A stretch of DNA of 20,876 nucleotides from assembly GCA_947624635.1 (NCBI GenBank), contig CANQLF010000067.1, forward strand, positions 1 through 20,876. The letters are read 5' to 3'. Below are positions 1 to 6,326 of this stretch, in pieces. A model generated the notes under the pieces. It did not search any database and had not been told where the DNA came from. It saw only the letters and a list, made by a program, of their open reading frames with translations. Numbering within the stretch: position 1 is the first letter of the stretch; every line of letters begins with the position of its first letter. The position numbers were made by a program, and so were the translations under genes. The DNA is from an uncultured Bacilli bacterium. GTDB lineage: Bacteria; Bacillota_I; Bacilli_A; RF39; UBA660.

Positions 1-121
1 ATATACAATATGAAAATAGTTCATTTAATTTTTCGCTTTACTTTATATTTATGGAAGTCAAATTAATTTTCAAATTATTTCTTTTTTTAATATATTTTAT
101 TTTACGAATCTATACTATAAA
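1..121. other. AT-rich intergenic start of window
   Basis: No reading frame, hairpin terminator or RNA gene is convincing in this stretch. TATACT at 111-116 could be a second -10 overlapping the inverted repeat that follows, but no matching -35 is clear. Confidence 0.4.
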
Positions 122-136
122 TTGTAAACTTTACAA
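122..136. promoter_or_regulatory. Operator-like inverted repeat upstream of surface gene 1
   Basis: A perfect inverted repeat, TTGTAA-ACT-TTACAA, lies 27 bases before the -35 of the poly-G promoter. The core recurs at 8458-8470 and a close variant at 12225-12240, each in front of a gene for an exported protein. This suggests a binding site for a shared regulator. The regulator is not identified and lies outside this window. Confidence 0.5.
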
Positions 137-221
137 CAAATTTCAGAAAATTGTGGAAAACCCTTGAAATTTGGGGGGGGATGATAAAATATTATTAGAT
201 ACAAAAGTTGAAAACTTTTTA
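123..221. repeat. First copy of the poly-G promoter cassette
   Basis: Partner of 8458-8556, with 96 of 99 bases identical and no indels; both copies have exactly eight G. The conservation covers the promoter and early leader, ends about 39 bases before the start codon, and far exceeds that of the coding regions that follow. Confidence 0.9.
164..190 (+). promoter_or_regulatory. Promoter of surface gene 1 with a G8 run in the spacer
   Basis: The -35 is TTGAAA at 164-169. The extended -10 is TGATAAAAT, with the hexamer TAAAAT at 185-190. The spacer is only 15 bases and contains eight consecutive G at 173-180. Slippage of the G run would change the -35/-10 distance, and two extra G would give the 17-base optimum. 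A 7-bp hairpin (203-209 with 213-219, loop GAA) sits close to the expected transcription start near 197. The same arrangement is repeated at 8499-8525. Confidence 0.65.
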
Positions 222-259
222 AAAAGTGTTAATACTAAAATTAGAAGGAGTAAAATAAA

Positions 260-1789
260 ATGATAGCGAATAATAATGAAAGAAGAAAGAAAACAATAAC
301 GGTAACAATAATAGGGATAATAGCTATATTAATGGTATTAATTACAGCAACCTACGCATATTTTAGTGCAAGTAGCAAAGCAAAAGATCAAGAAATATCA
401 ACAGCTAAAGTAGATTTACTTGTAGAGGTAGATCCTGCTGCTACTCATATTGAAAACATTAAACCTACTACTTGGTATGTTAACTATGATCCTAGGGTAA
501 ATAATAATGAAAATAACGAAGATGTAGTTATGATACCAATAAAAGTAACAAATAAATCTACAATAGATGTAAATTTTGACTTAAATTTGCAAGCTAAAAA
601 TCTTAAATTAAAAACTGAAGATGAAGATGGTAATAAACTAGAAGGCGGTAGTTTAAGTGATATAAAATATATATTAATCGATAAAAATGAGTCATCAATA
701 GTAAAGAAGAATATTCTAAGAGAAATAGGAGACTTTGGAACACCAGATTACAAACATAAATTATTATTTAGCGAAAGTTTAACAAAAGATCAATCGTTAG
801 ATTACGTATTATTTATATATATATCAGATACAGAAGAAGACCAAAATCAATTACAAGGACTAACATTTGATGTAGAAATTACAGCAAATAAAACCAATCT
901 AACATCAAGAGCAGGTGAAAAACTTGTAGATGCAATAAAAAAAGATTTTGATATAAAGAATAGAGAACCATCCTATAAAACTTATCCAACATACAAAGAT
1001 AATAATGGAACTATATATGACAATCATTATTTATTAGAAGACAATGGGCTTTTCAAAATGCAAGATCAAAATATTTATTATTTTAGAGGATACGCAAGAT
1101 ATGGAGGCACTAGTTATAATCCAGAGTCTTATGTATATTTTGGAAAAATAAAAGATGGCGATTATGCAGGAGATCCAATTGGATGGAGGATATTAAGAAT
1201 AAATGCTGATGATAGTGTAGTTTTAATGTTAGATGAATTTTACCGTTATGATATAAGTGAATTTCAAAATGATATTAAGTATAGTGAAACTATAAATACG
1301 AAATATTCAGAAAGTAATGTAAAAACGGTATTAGATGGATGGTATGAAAAGACATTTAGTGTAGAAGAAAAAGCAATGATAAAAGAAACAGAATTTTGTA
1401 ATGATACAGATGGAAACAAGGTATTAGAAAGATTAAATAAAGAAAATCCAGAACCTAAACTAGAATGTAATGAAGAACATAAAGTGAAAGCATTTATAGG
1501 ATTACCAACTGCTGATGAAGCTGTTATGGCTGGTGGTTTATTTAATAAAAGAACAACTTTCAATGTTCCATATTTTGATGATACATTACTTATGACATCA
1601 ACTTCAGAAGATAAAATAGCTTATATTTCAGGAAATTCCATACAATCATTTGATTTAAATTCGGCATTTACTTATGTATTACCAGTAATAACAATAAAAC
1701 CAGAAACTAAACTTTTAGATAGTATTACATATAATGGAACAAAAATACCATCACAATATGGATCATATATGATTGGACCTGAAGAATAA
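260..1789 (+). CDS. SipW-type signal surface protein with DUF6273-like C-terminal domain (paralogue 1)
   Basis: A 509-residue protein of unknown function, predicted to be exported. Residues 13-33 form a hydrophobic segment after a basic N-terminus, followed by TYAYFSASS. That is the pattern of SipW-cognate signals found on TasA/camelysin-type proteins, although no sipW lies in this window. Residues 85-215 look like a beta-rich domain. Residues 290-482 resemble the DUF6273 type (YFG, then GWRILRINADDSVVL, later LPTADEAVMAGG), with C380 and C403 as a possible disulphide pair. It is clearly homologous along its length to the product of 8577-10217. The start follows an AGAAGGAG ribosome site. Expression is probably set by the poly-G promoter upstream. 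Attachment, matrix or decoy-antigen roles are possible but unproven. Confidence 0.8.
   Translation: MIANNNERRKKTITVTIIGIIAILMVLITATYAYFSASSKAKDQEISTAKVDLLVEVDPAATHIENIKPTTWYVNYDPRVNNNENNEDVVMIPIKVTNKSTIDVNFDLNLQAKNLKLKTEDEDGNKLEGGSLSDIKYILIDKNESSIVKKNILREIGDFGTPDYKHKLLFSESLTKDQSLDYVLFIYISDTEEDQNQLQGLTFDVEITANKTNLTSRAGEKLVDAIKKDFDIKNREPSYKTYPTYKDNNGTIYDNHYLLEDNGLFKMQDQNIYYFRGYARYGGTSYNPESYVYFGKIKDGDYAGDPIGWRILRINADDSVVLMLDEFYRYDISEFQNDIKYSETINTKYSESNVKTVLDGWYEKTFSVEEKAMIKETEFCNDTDGNKVLERLNKENPEPKLECNEEHKVKAFIGLPTADEAVMAGGLFNKRTTFNVPYFDDTLLMTSTSEDKIAYISGNSIQSFDLNSAFTYVLPVITIKPETKLLDSITYNGTKIPSQYGSYMIGPEE
806..844 (+). other. No separate element inside surface gene 1
   Basis: This span is ordinary coding sequence of surface gene 1. 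It is listed only to state that I see no internal promoter, hairpin or second gene here; the gene's own terminator is at 1806-1850. Confidence 0.3.
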
Positions 1790-1805
1790 TCGTTAATTTA
1801 AAATA

Positions 1806-1850
1806 AAAATAAGAATGTTAAAATAAAATAATCATTCTTATTTTATTATA
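1806..1850 (+). terminator. Terminator of surface gene 1
   Basis: A 12-bp perfect stem (1806-1817 with 1833-1844, AAAATAAGAATG) has a 15-base loop and is followed by an AT-rich stretch. It lies 17 bases after the stop codon. The stem is AT-rich and the T-tract interrupted, so efficiency is uncertain. Confidence 0.6.
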
Positions 1851-1933
1851 TGATTCTTTTGTCCAATATTATATTAACATCTACAACAATTAGTATTTAA
1901 AAAACTTTATAGGCAGATTAAATTTAACGTAAT

Positions 1934-1958
1934 AAAGAATGGCATTGACCATTCTTTT
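1934..1958 (+). terminator. Second hairpin between surface gene 1 and recX
   Basis: A 9-bp perfect stem AAAGAATGG/CCATTCTTT (1934-1942 with 1949-1957) has a six-base loop and ends in TTTT. It could be a back-up terminator for the upstream gene, or an attenuator in a short leader transcript, because a purine-rich ribosome-site-like stretch and a tiny ORF follow. Confidence 0.45.
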
Positions 1959-1979
1959 AAAGTTTAATAAGGGGGATTA

Positions 1980-2036
1980 ATGTGTACATACTTCATGTTA
2001 CACTATATTATATTATTAAAAAGAAATAACAAATAA
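1980..2036 (+). CDS. Possible 18-codon small ORF
   Basis: An ATG at 1980 follows AAGGGGG at a 4-base spacing and opens an 18-codon frame, largely hydrophobic in its first 13 residues and ending KRNNK. The early part of the frame also forms a hairpin (GTGTACAT at 1982-1989 with ATGT-T-ACAC at 1995-2003). It could be a membrane micropeptide, a leader peptide, or chance; the ribosome site is the only positive evidence. No promoter is obvious. Confidence 0.2.
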   Translation: MCTYFMLHYIILLKRNNK

Positions 2037-2079
2037 TTATTAAAACTATTAAAAAGTAGTTTTAAACTGAACTTTTGTA

Positions 2080-2088
2080 TGGTACAAT
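2080..2088 (+). promoter_or_regulatory. Extended -10 promoter of recX
   Basis: TGGTACAAT is a full extended -10 (TGn + TACAAT at 2083-2088) with only a weak -35 (around 2060). Its predicted start near 2095 lies after an in-frame TTG at 2075, which argues that translation begins downstream at the GTG at 2108. Confidence 0.5.
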
Positions 2089-2107
2089 TAAATTGGATGT
2101 GATAAAA

Positions 2108-2878
2108 GTGAAAATATTAAAATTTAAAAAGAAAAGTAAAGATTTATATCAATTAACTCTAGATAATGGCGAAATATTAGATTTATATGAAGATGTAGTG
2201 GTTAGTGAAATGTTAGTTGCTAAGAAGGAATTAAGTAAAGAAGAAATAAAAGAAATAGTTAAAAAAAATAGTAATGCAGAAGCCTATTCTAAAGCTTTAG
2301 GTTATATATTAATTAGAATTCGTTCTAAATTTGAAATAGAAGAATATTTAAAAAAGAAAAAATATAGTGAATCACTAATTAATTTAACTATAAAAAGACT
2401 AATTAAAGAAGGACTTTTAAATGATGAAGAATTCGTTAAAAGTTATATAAATGATAAATTATTACTTACTAATTATGGTCCATATAAAATTAAAAATGAA
2501 CTTTTAAAACATAAAATAAATGAAGATATTATAGATAAATATATAGCTTCTATAGATGAAGATGAAATAAGTGATAAACTAGATAAAATAATTAATAAAT
2601 ATGTTAAAGCTAATAAAAAATATTCAAATTATGTTTTAAAAAATAAATTAAGAGAATATTTAATAAATTTAGGTTATCCAAGTAATATGTTTATAGATAA
2701 GATAGATTTTGTTAATAATGATGATGAAGATTTAATAAAAAAAGAATTTATAAAAGAATATAATAAATTATCTAAAAAATATAATGATAAAGAATTAATA
2801 TTAAAAATAAAACAAAAGTTATACCAAAAGGGTTTTACTAATGTAGATGTAGAAAGTTTAATGCAGAAATATTGTTAA
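2108..2878 (+). CDS. recX: Regulatory protein RecX
   Basis: RecX binds RecA filaments and modulates recombination and SOS induction in the cytoplasm. The 256-residue product has the RecX layout: a short beta-rich N-terminus (LTLDNGEILDLYEDVV) then repeated three-helix modules, including AYSKALGYILIRIRSKFEIEEYL-type and LIKEGLLNDEEFVKSYI signatures. The length matches Bacillus RecX. I chose the GTG at 2108 because GGATGTGA lies five bases upstream and close to the anti-Shine-Dalgarno complement. An in-frame TTG at 2075 would add 11 residues but lies upstream of the likely transcription start. The gene stands where rapZ often precedes yvcK; no recA is present. Confidence 0.9.
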   Translation: MKILKFKKKSKDLYQLTLDNGEILDLYEDVVVSEMLVAKKELSKEEIKEIVKKNSNAEAYSKALGYILIRIRSKFEIEEYLKKKKYSESLINLTIKRLIKEGLLNDEEFVKSYINDKLLLTNYGPYKIKNELLKHKINEDIIDKYIASIDEDEISDKLDKIINKYVKANKKYSNYVLKNKLREYLINLGYPSNMFIDKIDFVNNDDEDLIKKEFIKEYNKLSKKYNDKELILKIKQKLYQKGFTNVDVESLMQKYC

Positions 2879-2916
2879 TATACTTCTTAATAAGTGATTA
2901 TTATAGTATAATAATT

Positions 2917-2922
2917 ACTAGA
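2917..2922 (+). promoter_or_regulatory. Consensus -10 upstream of yvcK
   Basis: A perfect TATAAT lies 14 bases before the yvcK start, in the 57-base gap after recX. No good -35 is seen at the right distance. It would give a very short leader and would drive yvcK-whiA and probably the next two genes. Confidence 0.45.
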
Positions 2923-2935
2923 AAGTTGGTGTATT

Positions 2936-3892
2936 ATGAACAAGAAAATAGTAGTATTAGGTGGAGGAACAGGACAATCCACATTACTTAGAGGATTAAA
3001 AAAATTTCCTGTTGATATTACTGCAATAGTATCAGTAAGTGATGATGGAGCATCCACTGGTAGACTTAGAGAAGAATTTAATATACCAGCTATAGGAGAT
3101 TTAAGAAATGTAATGGTAAGCTTATCAGAAGTTGAACCAATACTAGAACAATTATTACAATATAGATTTAATACAACAAGTGATTTAAATGGTCATGCAG
3201 TAGGAAACCTACTTCTTGCATCTCTTCTTGATATAACTGGTAATGTAGTGAGTGCGGTAGAAGCTCTATCAAAAATACTTAATATAAAAGGTAAAGTTTT
3301 ACCTTTCACAGAAGAAAGTACAACACTTATGGCTGAGACAATTGAAGGAGAAACGCTAGAAGGAGAATCAAAAATAACTAAAGCTGGTAAAGTTATTAAA
3401 AAAATATATTATAAAGAAGAACCAAGAATTGTTCCTGCAGTTATAAAGGCAATAATGGAAGCAGATTTAATAGTATTTTCAACAGGTAGCTTGTATACAA
3501 GTATATTACCTAATATATTATGTGATGAAGCAAAAGAAGCTATTAAAAAAAGCAAAGCTAAAAAATTATATGTGTGCAACATAATGACAGAACATGGCGA
3601 AACAGATAATTTCAAAGTAAGTGATTATATAAAAGTATTACATCATTATGTAGGAGAAAACTTCTTAGATGCAGTAATAGTAAATAATAAATATATAGAT
3701 ATAGATGTACAAGATAGATATAAAAAACTTGAAAAAAGTGAACCAGTTATAGTTGATAATAAAAATGTAGAAGAACTAGGAGTTGAATTAATCGAAGATA
3801 ATGTTGTTTCATATAATGAAAATAGACAAGTAAGACATAATTCAATGAAAACAGCATTTTTAATATTCTCTTATTTAATTAGGGGTGAATAA
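2936..3892 (+). CDS. yvcK: YvcK/CofD-like gluconeogenesis factor
   Basis: YvcK-family proteins bind UDP-sugars such as UDP-GlcNAc and are needed for cell-wall homeostasis and growth on gluconeogenic carbon in Firmicutes. The 318-residue product has the family's glycine-rich nucleotide-binding start (VVLGGGTGQSTLLRGL, residues about 6-21), then SDDGASTGRLR, GDLRNVMVSLS, GHAVGNLLLASL and FSTGSLYTSILPNIL. The length is typical. It ends one base before whiA, so the two are translationally linked, as in most Firmicutes. RapZ, the usual upstream partner, is absent here and recX takes that place. The ATG at 2936 follows an AAGTTGGTG ribosome site. Confidence 0.96.
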   Translation: MNKKIVVLGGGTGQSTLLRGLKKFPVDITAIVSVSDDGASTGRLREEFNIPAIGDLRNVMVSLSEVEPILEQLLQYRFNTTSDLNGHAVGNLLLASLLDITGNVVSAVEALSKILNIKGKVLPFTEESTTLMAETIEGETLEGESKITKAGKVIKKIYYKEEPRIVPAVIKAIMEADLIVFSTGSLYTSILPNILCDEAKEAIKKSKAKKLYVCNIMTEHGETDNFKVSDYIKVLHHYVGENFLDAVIVNNKYIDIDVQDRYKKLEKSEPVIVDNKNVEELGVELIEDNVVSYNENRQVRHNSMKTAFLIFSYLIRGE

Positions 3893-3893
3893 T

Positions 3894-4826
3894 ATGTCTT
3901 TTACTAGTATAGTTAAAAATGAAATATCAAAATTAGAAATAGATAAAACGGAATTTATATCAGAATTTTGTGGATTTATAATAAATAGTGCAGAAATAAC
4001 TAATGATTCTATTAAACTTACTACGGAAAATGCAAGTGTAGCTAGAAAATATTTTTCCATGATTAAAAGTTTATATAATTTAATACCCAAAATAACAGTA
4101 CGTAGACAATATAATTTTAATAGAGGACATGCATATATCTTAGAATATAAAAATGCAGAAGAAATTTTAAGTGACACTTCACTTTTAAGAGATGGTAAAA
4201 TATATAATATGCCAAGTGATTATATAATAAGTGGAGATGAAGAAGTAAAAGCATACTTAAAAGGGGTATTTATTTCATGTGGAAGTGTTAATGATCCTAA
4301 AAAAAGTAGATATCACTTAGAATTTTTACTAAAAAGTTATGGACAAGCAGTATTAGTAAATAATTTATTAAATAGCCTAGACTTAAAAAGTAAAATGTTA
4401 CGTAGAACTAAAAGTTACATGGTATATATAAAAGAATCTGAAAGAATTAGTGATTTTCTTAGAATGATGAGAGCTTATTCATCAGTATTATATTATGAAG
4501 ACATAAGAATATATAGAGATCATGTTAATATGACTAATAGACTTAATAATTGTGAACAAGCAAATGTGGAAAAGATTATTAATACAGCTAATAAACAGTT
4601 AGAATATATTAAAATATTAGAAGATAATGATGCATTAGAATTATTAGATGAAAAAACTAAAGATGTAGTTATATATAGAAAAAAATATCCAGAGTCATCA
4701 CTTCAAGAATTAAGTGAAATAATAGAATTAGAAACAGGTTACAAATTAACTAAATCTGGATTAAATCATAAATTTAGAAAAATAAAAGAACTAGCAATAA
4801 AACTAGAGGGTGGTAAAAATGATTAA
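3894..4826 (+). CDS. whiA: Sporulation/cell-division regulator WhiA
   Basis: WhiA is a DNA-binding protein that affects cell division and chromosome segregation in monoderm bacteria and controls sporulation in Streptomyces. The 310-residue product has the N-terminal LAGLIDADG-like fold without endonuclease function (SEFCGFIINSAEI, AYLKGVFISCGSVNDP, residues 1-200). The C-terminal helix-turn-helix follows (YPESSLQELSEIIELETG, then LTKSGLNHKFRKI). The ATG at 3894 is preferred over an in-frame GTG at 3885, because AGGGGTGA overlaps the GTG and sits five bases before the ATG. Its last codons overlap the next gene by eight bases. Confidence 0.96.
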   Translation: MSFTSIVKNEISKLEIDKTEFISEFCGFIINSAEITNDSIKLTTENASVARKYFSMIKSLYNLIPKITVRRQYNFNRGHAYILEYKNAEEILSDTSLLRDGKIYNMPSDYIISGDEEVKAYLKGVFISCGSVNDPKKSRYHLEFLLKSYGQAVLVNNLLNSLDLKSKMLRRTKSYMVYIKESERISDFLRMMRAYSSVLYYEDIRIYRDHVNMTNRLNNCEQANVEKIINTANKQLEYIKILEDNDALELLDEKTKDVVIYRKKYPESSLQELSEIIELETGYKLTKSGLNHKFRKIKELAIKLEGGKND

Positions 4827-5349
4827 TTTATATATAGATTTTGATGGAGTAATAATGAATACTATAGAAGTAGGATATGGAATGATAAAGGAAAGTGGTC
4901 GTGAAGTTAATTCTGATACTTGCGATGAATTTTTCACTAGCCTAGATTGGAAAGATTTTTTAAATAAAAAATGTTCTCAAATAAATGATCCGATAAATTC
5001 TATTCAAAAACTTATAGATAGTAATTTATTTAATATAAGTATATTATCTCATGTAAATTCATTAGATGAAGCTATAGAAAAGATAAAATATATTAGAAAA
5101 TACTTTAAAGATATTACTTTTATACCTGTACCTAAAAAAATATCTAAAACTAAAATGGTACATACTAAAGGTGCAATACTTATTGATGATTATGCTGGAA
5201 ATTTAAGAGAATGGGAAAGTGCTGAAGGTATTGGTGTTAGATTTTCAGAAAAATTAAACGGAAAAGGTTTTTATGCAATAAATAAGTTGGATCAAGTGAT
5301 TGATTATGTTAAAGAAAATTTAAAAGTTTTAAATAAATTGCAATCTTAA
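4819..5349 (+). CDS. HAD-superfamily hydrolase, 5'-nucleotidase-like
   Basis: A 176-residue cytoplasmic protein with haloacid-dehalogenase motifs. Motif I is LYIDFDGVIMNT near the start (nucleophile D7, acid D9), motif II is around ISILSHV, and motif IV is the ILIDDY acidic pair. Size and motif spacing fit the compact 5'(3')-deoxyribonucleotidase/phosphatase group, so a nucleotide or small phosphoester substrate is likely but not proven. The ATG at 4819 follows GAGGGTGG and lies inside the end of whiA, implying coupled translation. It is probably co-transcribed with yvcK-whiA. Confidence 0.75.
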   Translation: MINLYIDFDGVIMNTIEVGYGMIKESGREVNSDTCDEFFTSLDWKDFLNKKCSQINDPINSIQKLIDSNLFNISILSHVNSLDEAIEKIKYIRKYFKDITFIPVPKKISKTKMVHTKGAILIDDYAGNLREWESAEGIGVRFSEKLNGKGFYAINKLDQVIDYVKENLKVLNKLQS

Positions 5350-5386
5350 AATTACAGTGTATTAATAAAGGAATGGTGTTTTGAAA

Positions 5387-6226
5387 ATGAAAAATAATGA
5401 TTTGTTAACAATATTGGAAAATCAAAACTATGATAATAATACTTTTATAAAGATTATTTTTGAAAGTTATCAAAAAAGAAAACAAAGCGGAAAATTATAT
5501 TCAAAAGATGATCATATTCCAGAAAATATAATTAAAATATTTTATTCAGAAATTAATAATCCAAGATTTGATAGCCTTATAGCAAATTTTAAAAGGGAAT
5601 ATATAAATAATGAAAATGATATAGAAGATGTGCATGTAAAAAGTGAAAGATTAGGTTTAGGTATAGCCTATGAATATATTCATAAAGAAATTGATTATAA
5701 TAAGATAAATATATACGAAATATTGAAGATTCATCAATTAATTTATTCTAAATCCCCACATCCAGAATTTGGGGGAACATTTAGAAATATCCCAATATAC
5801 TTACCTGATAGTGGAGTTGAAACAGAAGATTGGAGTAATATACCAATGGTAATATCTAAATTATATAAACCAGTAAAGGAGTTAATTAATGAAGGTATAC
5901 AAATTGGCGAAAACCACCATATTGAGAAAATAATTCCATATATTGATAAATGTGTTGAATTAAACTGTCAATTAATAAAAATACATCCTTTTTTCGATGG
6001 TAATGGAAGAACTATAAGAACTTTTACTAATCTTTTATTTATAATCGCAAAAATACCTCCGATATATATTAAAAAAAGTGAGAGAGATGAATATGGTAAA
6101 GTAATGAATCTTGCTTTGACTGAGAATGATTTATCTCAAATTAAAAGATTTTATTATTATAAAATTTGTGATTCTTTATATGAGTTAGATGTAAAACCAA
6201 AATTAAGTAAGACAAAAGTAAAATAA
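5387..6226 (+). CDS. Fic-domain protein (probable AMP transferase)
   Basis: Fic proteins transfer AMP or another phosphate-containing group to a hydroxyl side chain of a target protein. The 279-residue product carries the complete active-site motif HPFFDGNGRTIR at about residues 200-211 and the target-docking flap FGGTFRNIPIYLP at 128-140, so it should be catalytically competent. I do not find an (S/T)xxxE(G/N) inhibitory helix at either end, nor a small neighbouring antitoxin gene. The target is unknown. The ATG at 5387 is used with GGTG eight bases before it; a TTG at 5381 is an alternative. It lies 37 bases after the HAD gene, probably in the same transcript, and stops one base from the clpB operator. 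Confidence 0.88.
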   Translation: MKNNDLLTILENQNYDNNTFIKIIFESYQKRKQSGKLYSKDDHIPENIIKIFYSEINNPRFDSLIANFKREYINNENDIEDVHVKSERLGLGIAYEYIHKEIDYNKINIYEILKIHQLIYSKSPHPEFGGTFRNIPIYLPDSGVETEDWSNIPMVISKLYKPVKELINEGIQIGENHHIEKIIPYIDKCVELNCQLIKIHPFFDGNGRTIRTFTNLLFIIAKIPPIYIKKSERDEYGKVMNLALTENDLSQIKRFYYYKICDSLYELDVKPKLSKTKVK

Positions 6227-6253
6227 TTAGCACTCCATCTTGACAAGTGCTAA
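6227..6253 (+). promoter_or_regulatory. CIRCE operator (HrcA site) for clpB
   Basis: TTAGCACTC-N9-AAGTGCTAA matches the CIRCE consensus TTAGCACTC-N9-GAGTGCTAA in 17 of 18 arm positions. It overlaps the -35, so HrcA binding would block transcription under non-stress conditions. It begins immediately after the fic stop codon. Confidence 0.9.
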
Positions 6254-6267
6254 AAAGGTGGTATAAT
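6240..6267 (+). promoter_or_regulatory. Strong clpB promoter
   Basis: A perfect TTGACA (6240-6245), a 16-base spacer and a perfect TATAAT (6262-6267) preceded by TGG make a consensus extended -10 promoter. The -35 lies inside the CIRCE element. Confidence 0.88.
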
Positions 6268-6271
6268 TAAT

Positions 6272-6300
6272 AAGTGAGTGGTATAGCTACTTACTTTTTT
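6272..6300 (+). terminator. Hairpin plus T-run at the start of the clpB transcript
   Basis: A 10-bp stem with two G-U pairs (6272-6281 with 6287-6296) and a five-base loop is followed by continuous T to 6300. It begins almost at the predicted transcription start near 6274. It has the form of an intrinsic terminator but could instead be a 5' stabilising hairpin or a heat-sensitive attenuator. Confidence 0.5.
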
Positions 6301-6326
6301 AAGTTATACAAAAAGGAGGAATGATT

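Noticed and set aside
1264..1563. Minus-strand frame of 99 codons inside surface gene 1
   Set aside because: It is a shadow of the plus-strand gene with no ribosome site or promoter.
2075..2107. N-terminal extension of RecX from a TTG codon
   Set aside because: It overlaps a consensus extended -10 and lacks a ribosome site; the GTG at 2108 has both a suitable site and the expected RecX N-terminus.
5387..6226. Fic toxin-antitoxin pair
   Set aside because: No small antitoxin-like gene lies on either side; the upstream neighbour is a HAD hydrolase and the downstream one is clpB.
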